From Kribbella caucasensis (GTDB taxonomy: Bacteria; Actinomycetota; Actinomycetes; Propionibacteriales; Kribbellaceae): a stretch of DNA of 64,000 bases. The notes under the pieces were generated by a model. That model was not told the origin of the DNA and did not search any database. It saw only the letters and a program-made list of their open reading frames with translations. A program made the translations under genes and the position numbers. Positions 52,326-60,729 of this stretch are shown here, piece by piece. Position 1 is the stretch's first letter. The number at the start of each line of letters is the position of its first letter. Location: positions 122,133 through 186,132 of the forward strand of contig NZ_SNWQ01000020.1 of the NCBI RefSeq assembly GCF_004361855.1. Reading direction: 5' to 3'.

Positions 52326-53192
52326 TCAGCTGAAGTCGACCACCCAGGCGTACCGGGTCTTCTCGGTGCACAGCAGCGAACCGAGGCACAGACCCTCCTT
52401 GCGGGTGGAGTCTGCTTGACCGACGCCGAGCTCGGTCAGCCCGCAGTTGAACAGCGTGCCCGAGCTCTCTGTCTTCAGTCGGTCGAAGGCCGCCTGCGCG
52501 TCGTCCATGCCGTCGCCACCAGTCGAAGCTGCCGACGAACCTGTCGACGAGACGTTTCCATTGCTCGCGCGGCCATCGGCGTCCGACTGAGCGTTCCCGC
52601 TCAGGTTGCTGTTCCGGTCCAGACGGGCGCAGCCCTTGTCCACCCGGGCGTCGTCGATCAGCGTGAACAGCTGGAGCTCGGAGGGTGACATGTCGCCGTC
52701 ATCGGTCGGCGTAGTGGGTGTCGGGGTGGTCGACGTCGTGGTTGTCGGCTTGGTCGTCTTCGGGCCGGCGGTCGCCCGGGTCGGACCGCCGGTCGGCAGC
52801 GGGGTCTCGTCACCGCCTGGCGTTTCCGTCGGCTCGTCGGTCGGTCCGTCAGTCGGCCGGGCCGTCTCCCCGGGCGTCGGCGTGTCCGACGGTGTCGGGG
52901 TTTTGGGCGTCCGGCTGGGCGTCGGGGTGGCCGTCGGCTTGGCCTTCGGCGGGCCGGTCTTCTTGGCGACCGGCTCGGTCGACGCCGTCACGTAGGTGTC
53001 GTCGTCCCGGCTGACATACGGGACGGACGCATCGGCCTGCTCCGACTGCGGTTCGTGCAGCAGGATCCAGGAGATCGGGGTGATCACCAGCACGACCGAT
53101 GCGAGCGCGACCAGCGGCCGCCGGACCCGCGATGCGGAACCTGCTGACCTCTTGCTGCGCCGGCGCCGAGCGGTGCCTCCGGGCTCTGACAT
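52326..53192 (-). CDS. Anchored protein with degenerate CAP domain
   Basis: The 288-residue protein shares the plan of the next two genes: basic cytosolic start, one membrane segment at about 27-45, a Thr/Pro/Ser-rich linker of about 100 residues, then a CAP-like domain (SELQLFTLIDDARVDKGCARLDRNSNLSGNAQSDADGRASNG). The His and Glu residues and the HxN block of CAP are missing, replaced by a Ser/Gly-rich stretch, while Cys pairs remain and the domain ends in AWVVDFS. It looks like a diverged paralogue that kept the fold but lost the groove. Confidence 0.75.
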   Translation of the reverse strand: MSEPGGTARRRRSKRSAGSASRVRRPLVALASVVLVITPISWILLHEPQSEQADASVPYVSRDDDTYVTASTEPVAKKTGPPKAKPTATPTPSRTPKTPTPSDTPTPGETARPTDGPTDEPTETPGGDETPLPTGGPTRATAGPKTTKPTTTTSTTPTPTTPTDDGDMSPSELQLFTLIDDARVDKGCARLDRNSNLSGNAQSDADGRASNGNVSSTGSSAASTGGDGMDDAQAAFDRLKTESSGTLFNCGLTELGVGQADSTRKEGLCLGSLLCTEKTRYAWVVDFS

Positions 53193-53366
53193 TACTTACG
53201 GTTTCCCTTCAACGGTCCCCAAGACGTGCCTCACTCGTCCACCGGGTGCTGTGAGGAGCGCCCGATGGCATAGGACGGATCTACCCGCGGTGTTTCGCGG
53301 CCAATCGGCCGGTCGTTGTCGTCTGATCACAACGTCTTCGCAGAACTTGGTGGCCTCGCAACAATG

Positions 53367-54332
53367 TCAACCGCCCACCCGGCCGAAGTCCTGCACCCAG
53401 CTGCCCGGTCCCCACTGGGACTTGACCTGGCCGGGGTCGAACCCGATGCCGATCCGGTCGAACTTGCAGTTCATGATGTTGGCACGGTGCCCGTCGCTCT
53501 TCATCCAGGCGGCGAACACCTCCTCCGCGGTGTCGTAGCCGGCGGCGATGTTCTCGCCCCAGCCGGATCCTTGGAAGCCGGCCGCGGCCATCCGGTCGCC
53601 CGGCCCCTGGCCATCGGGGTTGGTGTGGTCCAGATAGTGCCGCCGAACCATGTCCGAGGCGTGCCGTCCGGCTGCCTCGACCAGGCTGTCGTCAAGTCTG
53701 AGCGGACCGCAGCCCTCGTGCTGCCGGGCCGCGTTGCTGAGCTCGAGCACCTCGCGCTCCTGCTCGTTGGTGCCGCCCCCACCGCTCGGTGGCTGCGGCG
53801 GGTCGCTCGGCGTCGGCTTGCTGGTCACCGTCCGGGTCGCGGTCGGTGTGCCACTCGGCTTCGGCCTGGGCTTTTTGGTGCTTCCGGCAACGGTCCGCGG
53901 ACCGCTCGGGGTCACCGTCACGGTCCCCGTCGTCCGCGGAACCGGGGTGGTGACCGGTACCGAGGTCGGCGGGGTGCTGGTGGTGGATTCGATCACCCCG
54001 AGCGCCGGCGTACCGGTCGTGGTGATCGAGGTGGTGACACCGTTCGGCAGGGTCGCGGTGACGGTGACCCGCGGCTGGCCGGTCTTGCCGGCGGCCTCGA
54101 AGGTGTCGTCGATCGCGGCGGGGCCGGAGTTGTCCTCGGAAACGTTCAGGACCTCGGTCGGGTCGTCATCGGCGACGGTCGAGCCGTCGGCAGACGACAT
54201 CAACCAAACCACCGGTCCGGTGGCCAGCAACACCGAGAGCGCGCTGACGATCGGGCCGATCAGGCCGCGGCTTCGTCCGCGTCGACGTGCTCTTCTGCTC
54301 CGGTGTCGCCCAGGGGTTGGCGAGTCCGTCAT
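53367..54332 (-). CDS. Anchored CAP (SCP/PR-1) domain protein
   Basis: The 321-residue protein has a very basic N-terminus, one membrane segment (LIGPIVSALSVLLATGPVVWLM), a Thr/Pro-rich linker to about residue 185, and a complete CAP domain: EVLELSNAARQHEGCGPLRLDDSLVEAAGRHASDM, HYLDHTNPDGQGPGDRM, GWGENIAAGY, and GHRANIMNCKFDRIGIGF. The two His and two Glu of the CAP groove are present. Bacterial CAP proteins are secreted or wall-linked, with unclear activity. GAGGATC lies upstream of the ATG. Confidence 0.9.
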   Translation of the reverse strand: MTDSPTPGRHRSRRARRRGRSRGLIGPIVSALSVLLATGPVVWLMSSADGSTVADDDPTEVLNVSEDNSGPAAIDDTFEAAGKTGQPRVTVTATLPNGVTTSITTTGTPALGVIESTTSTPPTSVPVTTPVPRTTGTVTVTPSGPRTVAGSTKKPRPKPSGTPTATRTVTSKPTPSDPPQPPSGGGGTNEQEREVLELSNAARQHEGCGPLRLDDSLVEAAGRHASDMVRRHYLDHTNPDGQGPGDRMAAAGFQGSGWGENIAAGYDTAEEVFAAWMKSDGHRANIMNCKFDRIGIGFDPGQVKSQWGPGSWVQDFGRVGG

Positions 54333-54516
54333 GGATGGGCGAGATCCTCTTCGTTTAGGTCTTTCCGGTCTCTGTCGTTCCCCGTGTCCGTTGCCAGGTC
54401 CCCCCTGGTTACCGAACAGGAACCCTAACGGATCAACAAGGTCACCGTTACAGGTCCGGAGACCGCCTTAACGAAGTCCAAAGACTTTCTGGCAGGAACT
54501 TGCCAACCACCCGCGA

Positions 54517-55371
54517 TCAGCCGCCGAAGTTCTGCACCCAACTGCCGTTGCCCCACTCGGGCTTGACCCGGCCGGAGTCGTAGCCGATGCCGATCATCGT
54601 GTAGTCGCAGTTGAGGATGTTGCGGCGATGGCCTTCGCTGTTCATCCAGCCTTCGACCACGTCCGCGGCACTGCTGTACCCGACGGCGATGTTCTCCGCC
54701 ATCGCGCCGCCGGTGAACCCGGCCGCCTTCATCCGGTCGAACGGGCTGCGGCCGTCCTGGCTGGTGTGGTCGAAGTAGTGGTTGCGGACCATGTCGATCG
54801 CGTGCCCGTCGGCCGCGCGGGTCAGCGCGCTGTTCGTCCGCAGCGGTCCACAGCCGGCCTTCTGCCGTTCGTTGTTGGTCAGCTGAAGGACCTGGGCTTC
54901 CTTGGTCCCTGTGCTCGGCGGGGGCGGCGTGGTCGTCGACGGCGTACTGGTCGGCGTCCTGGTGGGACTGGGCTTGGGTGAGGAACGCGTCGGTGTGGGC
55001 GAGGGCGTCCGCGTGGCCCGCCGGCTCGGCGCCGTACTGGTCCGGGTCGGTGTCGGCGTCACAGTCGGCTTCTTCGACGGGGTCCGGCTCGGTGTCGCGG
55101 AAGGCGTCGGGGTGTCTACGGACAGCTCCACCGGCGGTGTCGACACGTCATCCGTCGCAACCGTCAACGGCTCGTCCTGCCCGGTCGGCACCGTGTCCAT
55201 GCCGTCAGTCAGATACCACCCGCCACCCGCCACCAGCCCGAGAACCAGCATCGCCGCAAGAATCGGACCGGCCACCCCGCGCCGCCTCGCTCGCCGGGCA
55301 CCACGCTGCTCGTACCGACCGTACTGCTGAGGTTGCTCGAAAGGGTCGTGACTGCCAGGCGCGTCCGTCAT
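54517..55371 (-). CDS. Anchored CAP (SCP/PR-1) domain protein
   Basis: The 284-residue paralogue has MTDAPGSHDPFEQPQQYGRYEQRG, a basic run, a membrane segment (GPILAAMLVLGLVAGGGWYL), a long Pro/Thr/Ser/Lys linker, and a complete CAP domain with NNERQKAGCGPLR, HYFDHTSQDGRSPFDRM, AENIAVGY and GHRRNILNCDYTMIGIGY. Start at ATG 55371; TACGGT at 55386-55381 nine bases upstream suggests a very short leader. Each of the three tandem genes is separated by about 175-185 bases. Confidence 0.9.
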   Translation of the reverse strand: MTDAPGSHDPFEQPQQYGRYEQRGARRARRRGVAGPILAAMLVLGLVAGGGWYLTDGMDTVPTGQDEPLTVATDDVSTPPVELSVDTPTPSATPSRTPSKKPTVTPTPTRTSTAPSRRATRTPSPTPTRSSPKPSPTRTPTSTPSTTTPPPPSTGTKEAQVLQLTNNERQKAGCGPLRTNSALTRAADGHAIDMVRNHYFDHTSQDGRSPFDRMKAAGFTGGAMAENIAVGYSSAADVVEGWMNSEGHRRNILNCDYTMIGIGYDSGRVKPEWGNGSWVQNFGG

Positions 55372-55512
55372 GGAAACGTGACCGTAGCGGATCCGGATCG
55401 AGACCACGACCCCTTGCGAGGAATCGCACCCCGCATTGACAAACCTTTGACGTAGGACGTCAGCCCGCCCTGACCGGCGCGGTGGGGCGGGGAAGGAATC
55501 CGGAACAGTTGA

Positions 55513-56175
55513 TCAGTTGGAGCGGGCGATGACGATGTCGGCGATGACCTTCCAGCCGAGGCTGCGATAGAGGCGGAGACCGTCGATCGACGCGATCAGG
55601 ATGCCGCGTTTGGCGCCCTGGGCCGCGGCCGTCTCGACCAGAGACGCCATCACCGCGCTGCCGAGGCCGCGGCGCCGGTGGGCCGGGTCGGTCTCGATCC
55701 GGTCGGCGACCGCGTCCTCGCCGACGACCGCCATCCGGCCGCTGGAGACGACCCCGCCGTGCAGGGTGGCGCGGGCGACGATCAGGTCGGACTCGAGCTC
55801 GGTGTGCAGGGCGTACCGATCGCTCAGCTTCAGCTTGGGTTGCTCGGACAGCTGGATGGTCATCAGCCAGTCCTGCTCGCGCTGGATCTCCAGGCCGAGA
55901 TCCTCGAGCTGATCGATCCGGGCCTCCCGGTCGTCGGTGGCCAGCGTGATCCAGCCCGAACCACGTCCACCGCCGGCCGCCAGGGACAGTTCGGCCGCGC
56001 GTTCGACCCGTTCCGGTTTGTTGTCCGCGTCCAGGACGACGTACTCCATGGCGCGGTTGTCCTCGCCCGCGCGCACGGTCAGGATCCCGTCGTTGTCGTC
56101 CTCGACTTTGGTCCAGCCACGCGATACAGACCACCCGGCCTGCCAGCGGCGGACCAGCTCCTCACGATCTCTCAC
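55513..56175 (-). CDS. GNAT family N-acetyltransferase
   Basis: The 220-residue protein ends in a GNAT domain: VARATLHGGVVSSGRMAVVGEDAVADRIETDPAHRRRGLGSAVMASLVETAAAQGAKRGIL, where RRRGLGSA is the acetyl-CoA loop, followed by LYRSLGWKV. The first 100 residues are a less conserved half that may be a degenerate GNAT repeat. The start is uncertain: GTG 56175 is chosen, with TTG 56187 also in frame. The substrate is unknown. Confidence 0.82.
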   Translation of the reverse strand: MRDREELVRRWQAGWSVSRGWTKVEDDNDGILTVRAGEDNRAMEYVVLDADNKPERVERAAELSLAAGGGRGSGWITLATDDREARIDQLEDLGLEIQREQDWLMTIQLSEQPKLKLSDRYALHTELESDLIVARATLHGGVVSSGRMAVVGEDAVADRIETDPAHRRRGLGSAVMASLVETAAAQGAKRGILIASIDGLRLYRSLGWKVIADIVIARSN

Positions 56176-56311
56176 TCGTCGATTCAAGCAGCCATCCCGC
56201 GTGACGGCGAGGGGAAACGGTGTCGCGTATCACCAACTGACCGCAGTTCGCCGATTTCTGGGCGTGATCAAACCCTCGATCGACACCGTCCACCCCTCGA
56301 ACGCCACCGCC

Positions 56312-57451
56312 TCACTCCTCGGACAGTGGCCGCGGGTCGGTGGCCAGCAGGTCGTACGAGTGCAGGTCGAGGTAGCTGCCGTCGCGGCGTGGAGCCGCGG
56401 ATCGGGCGGTGCCGGTGTGGGTGAAGCCGTTGGCTTCGGCAACGTGGCGGGAGGCCGTATTGCCTTCGGCGGCGTACAGGGTGATGCGTCGCAGGCCTAG
56501 GCCGCCTTGCTGGATTGGGGTGAAGGCGTGGCCGACGGCGAGCCGGACGGCTTCACTCATCAGACCGCGGCCGCGTGCTTCGGGGTGGGCCCAGTAGCCG
56601 ATCTCACCGGTCTTCTTGTCGTGCCGGTTGAGCAGGTCGAAGACGCTGACGTTGCCGAGCAGTTCGTCGGTGTCCGGATCCGCGATCATCCAGGACACCC
56701 CCTCGCCGGATGCCGAGTTCTCCAGCCGGCCCTCGATGAAGCTCTCCGCGTCGGCGAGCTCGTACGGCGACGGCATCCCGGCCAGCCAGTACTGCGTCCG
56801 CTCGTCGTTGCACGCCTCCACGACCCGCTTGGCATCCGTGGACCGGATCGGGCGCAGCCGGATCCCATCGCCCTCGATCACCGGCACGGTCCACCAGTTC
56901 CCGGCCGGTTCCAGTTCGTCGTCCCGGCTGACCGACGCGACCCACTCGTCCTTGCGTTCGCCGCGCGCGAGCCCGCCGTCCGGGACCATCACGAGATTCC
57001 GGAAGCCCGTCTTCCACGCGACCCGGCGGGACGCCCAGTTCCCGACGTACGCGCGCCAGATCACCCGGGTCCAGCCCAGCTCGTCGAACGCGTGCCGGAT
57101 CACCAGCCTCACCGCCCGCGTCACCACCCCGTGCCCACGCGCCCACGGCGACACCGCGAACCCGATCTCGCCGACACCACCGTCGCCGTCGCGCAGGTCG
57201 ACGGTGCCGGAGTACCGGCCGTCGTACTCGATCGCCCAGCCGAAGGAACTGCCGTCGCGCCAGCCGGCCGGGACCATCTCGCCGAGGTAGTGCTCGGCGT
57301 TCTGCCGCTCGTACGGGACCGGGACGGTTGTCCAGCGCTGCATCTCGGGGTCCTGGCAGGTCTGGTACGCCGGTTCGACGTCGGCCGGCGTGTGCGCACG
57401 CAGCGTGACCACGCCATCGGTCAGCACCGGCACGTCCTCGGGGAATCGCAT
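56312..57451 (-). CDS. Tandem GNAT acetyltransferase (RimJ/RimL type, two domains)
   Basis: The 379-residue protein is two RimJ/RimL-like GNAT domains in a row: one at about 10-180 with acetyl-CoA loop SPWARGHGVVTRAVRLVIRHAF and another at about 190-370 with HPEARGRGLMSEAVRLAVGHAF. Both keep the loop, so both may be active. Each half has the late N-W-A-S-R-R or N-T-A-S-R-H position. Start at ATG 57451, six bases after CAGGCT (57463-57458), suggesting a leaderless message; ATG 57457 is also possible. It is divergent from the DeoR gene. Confidence 0.88.
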   Translation of the reverse strand: MRFPEDVPVLTDGVVTLRAHTPADVEPAYQTCQDPEMQRWTTVPVPYERQNAEHYLGEMVPAGWRDGSSFGWAIEYDGRYSGTVDLRDGDGGVGEIGFAVSPWARGHGVVTRAVRLVIRHAFDELGWTRVIWRAYVGNWASRRVAWKTGFRNLVMVPDGGLARGERKDEWVASVSRDDELEPAGNWWTVPVIEGDGIRLRPIRSTDAKRVVEACNDERTQYWLAGMPSPYELADAESFIEGRLENSASGEGVSWMIADPDTDELLGNVSVFDLLNRHDKKTGEIGYWAHPEARGRGLMSEAVRLAVGHAFTPIQQGGLGLRRITLYAAEGNTASRHVAEANGFTHTGTARSAAPRRDGSYLDLHSYDLLATDPRPLSEE

Positions 57452-57457
57452 GCCCAT

Positions 57458-57525
57458 AGCCTGACCCCGCCGGCCACCCCCGGCAACGCCATTTTCACCC
57501 GCGGACGTCGGCGAATCGCTAGGCT
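57458..57525. promoter_or_regulatory. Divergent leaderless-type -10 boxes
   Basis: On the minus strand CAGGCT (57463-57458) lies six bases before the GNAT ATG; on the plus strand TAGGCT (57520-57525) lies six bases before the DeoR GTG at 57532. The two promoters share a short 80-base intergenic region. Confidence 0.45.
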
Positions 57526-57531
57526 GTGGGC

Positions 57532-58347
57532 GTGAATGCTGCTGGTAGTGCCGAGCCGGGGCGGGGACGGGGCGGACAGCTGGCTGCCCAGCGGCAGGCC
57601 ACGATCGTTGCCGAGGTCAACAGTCGGGGTGCGATCACGGTGGCCGAGCTGGTCGACCGGTTCGGCGTGTCCGACATGACGATCCGCCGCGACCTGGACG
57701 CGCTGGACTCCAGCGGCCTACTGCACAAGGTGCACGGCGGCGCCACCTCGGTCGGCCTGCGGAGTGCGCACGAGCCCGGGTTCGAGGCCAAGCTGACGCA
57801 GGAATCGGCCGCCAAACAAGCGATCGCTGCCGAGGCCGCCCGCCGGGTGCAACCGGACAGCGCGATCGGCATCGGCGCCGGTACGACGACGTACGCGCTG
57901 GCCCGGCAGCTCCTCCGGGTGGAGAACCTGACCGTGGTGACGAACTCGGCCCGGATCGCCGACGTCTTCCACGGCAACGGCCGCTCCGATCGCACCGTCG
58001 TCCTGATCGGTGGGATCCGGACGCCGTCGGACGCCCTGGTCGGCCCGATCGCCACCGCCGCACTGCAGTCGCTGCACCTGGACATGCTGTTCCTGGGCGC
58101 GCACGGGGTCGACGCCGAGCACGGCCTCAGTACGCCGAACCTGATGGAGGCCGAGACCAACCGCGCCTTCATCGCCGCCAGCCGCGAGGTGGTCGTGGTC
58201 GCCGATCACACCAAGTGGGGCACGATCGGCCTGAGCACGTTCGCCGCCTGGAGCGACCTGGACATCGTCGTCACCGACCCCGGCCTGTCCACCGCAGCCC
58301 GCAAGGCCATGCGCGACACCGGCTGCGAGCTGATCATCGCGTCATGA
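57532..58347 (+). CDS. DeoR family sugar-responsive repressor
   Basis: The 271-residue protein has an N-terminal winged DeoR helix-turn-helix (QATIVAEVNSRGAITVAELVDRFGVSDMTIRRDLDALDSSGLLHKVHGGA) and a C-terminal sugar-phosphate sensor domain (GIGAGTTTYALARQL, VVTNS, LIGGIRTPSDALVGP, LFLGAHGVD). It converges with galK and probably represses galTK in response to a sugar phosphate. Start chosen at GTG 57532; GTG 57526 is in frame. Confidence 0.9.
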   Translation: MNAAGSAEPGRGRGGQLAAQRQATIVAEVNSRGAITVAELVDRFGVSDMTIRRDLDALDSSGLLHKVHGGATSVGLRSAHEPGFEAKLTQESAAKQAIAAEAARRVQPDSAIGIGAGTTTYALARQLLRVENLTVVTNSARIADVFHGNGRSDRTVVLIGGIRTPSDALVGPIATAALQSLHLDMLFLGAHGVDAEHGLSTPNLMEAETNRAFIAASREVVVVADHTKWGTIGLSTFAAWSDLDIVVTDPGLSTAARKAMRDTGCELIIAS

Positions 58348-58371
58348 CCAGCCCTTACCCCGCGTCGTACA

Positions 58372-59502
58372 TCAGGACAGCCGGGAAGCGCCGGGGGAGG
58401 GCGTCGCGGCGAGTGAGGTCGGCGGGGTGAAGCCGTGCTCCGCGAAGGCCTTCTCGACCGCGGCGAAGACCTGGTCCTCGGCCGTCTCCTCGACCAGCGC
58501 GATGATGCAACCGCCGAATCCGCCGCCGGTCATCCGGGCCCCGAGGGCGCCGGCCGCCAACGCGGTGTCCACGGCCACATCGAGCTCGGGGACGGTGATC
58601 TCGAAGTCGTCCCGCATCGACACATGCGACCCGGTGAACAACGGCCCGACCTCGCGCAACCGCCCGGCCCGCATGAGTTCCACGGCATCTTCGACCCGGC
58701 GGATCTCGGTCACCACGTGCCGCACCCGGCGGCGTACGACGTCATCGGACAACCGCGCCAACGCGTCATCCAGCCGGTCGAACTCAACCGCCCGAAGAGC
58801 CGGTACGCCGAGCTGGGCCGCGGCCTCCTCGCAGCTCTGCCGCCGAGCCGCGTACTCGCCATCGGCGTGCCGGTGCGGAGCCTTGACGTCGATCACGAGC
58901 AGGCCGAGTCCGTCGGCAGCCGGGTCGAACGGGATCTGGTCGGTCGTCATCGCGCGGATGTCGAAGTAGAGCGCGTGGCCCTCGGTGCAGCACATCGAGG
59001 CCATCTGGTCCATCAGCCCGACCGGCGCACCGACGTACTGGTTCTCGGCGCGTTGAGCGAGTCGGGCGACCTCGGCGGGGTCGACCTCGATGTCACGCAA
59101 CCCCAGCAGGGCAACGAGCGTCGCGCAGAGCAGGGCCGCCGACGAGGAGAGCCCCGCGCCGAACGGAATGTCGGAATCCACCAGCAGGTTGGCACCGCCG
59201 ATCTCGTAGCCGGCCTCCCGCAATATCCATGCGGCTCCGGCGGGATAGGCGGCCCAGTCCTCAACGGATCCCGGCTGCAGCGAGTCGAGAGAGAACTCGA
59301 CCACCCCGTCCAGCACCGTCGACGCGACCGCGAACGTGCCGTCGTCGCGGGCCGAGGCGGTCACCACCATCCGGTTCGGCAGCGCGATCGGCAGTACCAG
59401 ACCGTCGTTGTAGTCGGTGTGCTCACCGATCAGGTTCACCCGGCCGGGCGCCTGCCAGACGCCGTCCGGCTCGGTGCCGAAGACCTCCACGAATGTGCTC
59501 AC
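58372..59502 (-). CDS. galK: Galactokinase
   Basis: The 376-residue GHMP kinase phosphorylates galactose at C1. Marks are the galactokinase signature GRVNLIGEHTDYNDGLVLPIAL, the ATP loop DIPFGAGLSSSAAL, the catalytic Asp region VGLMDQMASM and the third motif GARMTGGGFGGCIIAL. Its GTG overlaps the galT stop, so it is translated after GalT. Confidence 0.96.
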   Translation of the reverse strand: MSTFVEVFGTEPDGVWQAPGRVNLIGEHTDYNDGLVLPIALPNRMVVTASARDDGTFAVASTVLDGVVEFSLDSLQPGSVEDWAAYPAGAAWILREAGYEIGGANLLVDSDIPFGAGLSSSAALLCATLVALLGLRDIEVDPAEVARLAQRAENQYVGAPVGLMDQMASMCCTEGHALYFDIRAMTTDQIPFDPAADGLGLLVIDVKAPHRHADGEYAARRQSCEEAAAQLGVPALRAVEFDRLDDALARLSDDVVRRRVRHVVTEIRRVEDAVELMRAGRLREVGPLFTGSHVSMRDDFEITVPELDVAVDTALAAGALGARMTGGGFGGCIIALVEETAEDQVFAAVEKAFAEHGFTPPTSLAATPSPGASRLS

Positions 59503-60545
59503 GAACCAACCTTCCGCAGCGTCTCGGCGACTTCCTCGGGCCGGGTGTCGGAGATGAACGCGCCCATCCCGGACTCGGAACCGGCAAGATACTTGATCTT
59601 GTCGGCGGCCCGGCGGATGGACAGCAGTTCGAGGTGCAGGTAGCCCAGTTCGCGATCGGCCCGGACCGGGGCGGCATGCCAGGCGGCGATGTAGGGCAGC
59701 CGGTCGTCGTACAGCCCATCGAACCGGCTCAGCACGTCGAGATAAAGCTCGGCGAAGTCGTCGCGCTCGTCGGTACTCAGCTCCGCGATGTCGGCGACCT
59801 GACGGTGGGGATAGAGGTGTACCTCGACGGGCCAGCGGGCCGCCTCGGGGACGAATGCGGTCCAGTTGCCGTTCTCGGCGATCACCCTGGTCCCGTCCTT
59901 GCGCTCCGCGGCCAGCAGATCGGCGAAGAGGTTGCTCCCAGCTACTTCCTGGTACTCGCGGGCGCGGGCCATCACGGTGCGCATCCGCGGTGGCACGAAC
60001 GGGTATGCGTAGATCTGCCCGTGCGGGTGGTTCAGCGTGACACCGATCTCCTTGCCCCGGTTCTCGAACGGGAACACGTACTCCACATCCGCCCGGGCGC
60101 TCAGTTCCGCCGTACGGTCGGCCCAGGCGTCGACCACGAGCCGCGCCTGGCCCTGGGAGAGATCGGTGAACGACTTGTCGTGGTCGCTGGTAAAGCAGAC
60201 CACCTCGGTGTGACCCGGGCCGGCGAACGACGGGAACCGGTTCGCGAACACGGCCACGGTGTAGTCGTGGTCCGGGATCTCGGTCGGGTTACCCGGTTTC
60301 GTTGCGCACAGCGGGCACTGGTCGGCCGGTGGCAGGTAGGTCCGGGTGTTGCGATGGGTCGCGTAGGTGATCACGTCGCCGGTCAGCGGGTCGGTGCGCA
60401 ACTCCACCTGCGGCTTCGGCTCCGGCAGGTCCCGGGTGTCCGCGAGCGGTACCCGGACCGGCGCGTCGGCCGGGTCGTAGTAGAAGAGGTCCCGGCCGTC
60501 GGACAGCTTCGTGTCCGTCCGTCGGGCGCCGCGAGGTGTGTTCAT
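59499..60545 (-). CDS. galT: Galactose-1-phosphate uridylyltransferase
   Basis: The 348-residue HIT-superfamily enzyme has zinc ligands in CPLCATKPG, the nucleophile His in LNHPHGQIYAYPFVPP, and the late zinc/iron region HAAPVRADRELGYLHLELLSI. It moves UMP from UDP-glucose to galactose 1-phosphate. It leads the galTK operon; no galE is seen here. ATG 60545 follows a GAAAG. A DeoR-type operator candidate lies about 60 bases upstream. Confidence 0.95.
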   Translation of the reverse strand: MNTPRGARRTDTKLSDGRDLFYYDPADAPVRVPLADTRDLPEPKPQVELRTDPLTGDVITYATHRNTRTYLPPADQCPLCATKPGNPTEIPDHDYTVAVFANRFPSFAGPGHTEVVCFTSDHDKSFTDLSQGQARLVVDAWADRTAELSARADVEYVFPFENRGKEIGVTLNHPHGQIYAYPFVPPRMRTVMARAREYQEVAGSNLFADLLAAERKDGTRVIAENGNWTAFVPEAARWPVEVHLYPHRQVADIAELSTDERDDFAELYLDVLSRFDGLYDDRLPYIAAWHAAPVRADRELGYLHLELLSIRRAADKIKYLAGSESGMGAFISDTRPEEVAETLRKVGS

Positions 60546-60604
60546 CGTCCGTCTTTCTACTCAGACCGCTGACAGGGTGACCGCACACCCCTGGTCATCA
60601 ACCA

Positions 60605-60628
60605 TCGTAAACCAACAGATTCAAACAT
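60605..60628 (-). promoter_or_regulatory. Possible DeoR operator upstream of galT
   Basis: Read on the minus strand, TGTTTGAATCTGTTGGTTTA (60627-60608) contains two TGTT(T/G)G units ten bases apart, an A/T-rich pattern like DeoR-family operators of actinobacteria. TACGAT at 60610-60605 may be the galT -10. Confidence 0.45.
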
Positions 60629-60682
60629 GCATCGGCAGACCGGCTACCGGTACATTGGATCGATGGACGTCGCCCATTCAGC

Positions 60683-60713
60683 GCGTCCTCTCCATCGCGC
60701 CAGGAGAGGACGC
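60683..60713 (+). promoter_or_regulatory. RNA hairpin masking a ribosome binding site
   Basis: GCGTCCTCTCC (60683-60693) pairs perfectly with GGAGAGGACGC (60703-60713) around a nine-base loop, 16 bases before the ATG of the CNNM-type gene. The right arm holds the best Shine-Dalgarno-like sequence. TACATT at 60651-60656 is a possible -10 upstream, placing the hairpin inside the leader. Confidence 0.55.
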
Positions 60714-60729
60714 TAGGAATTCCCCTGCT

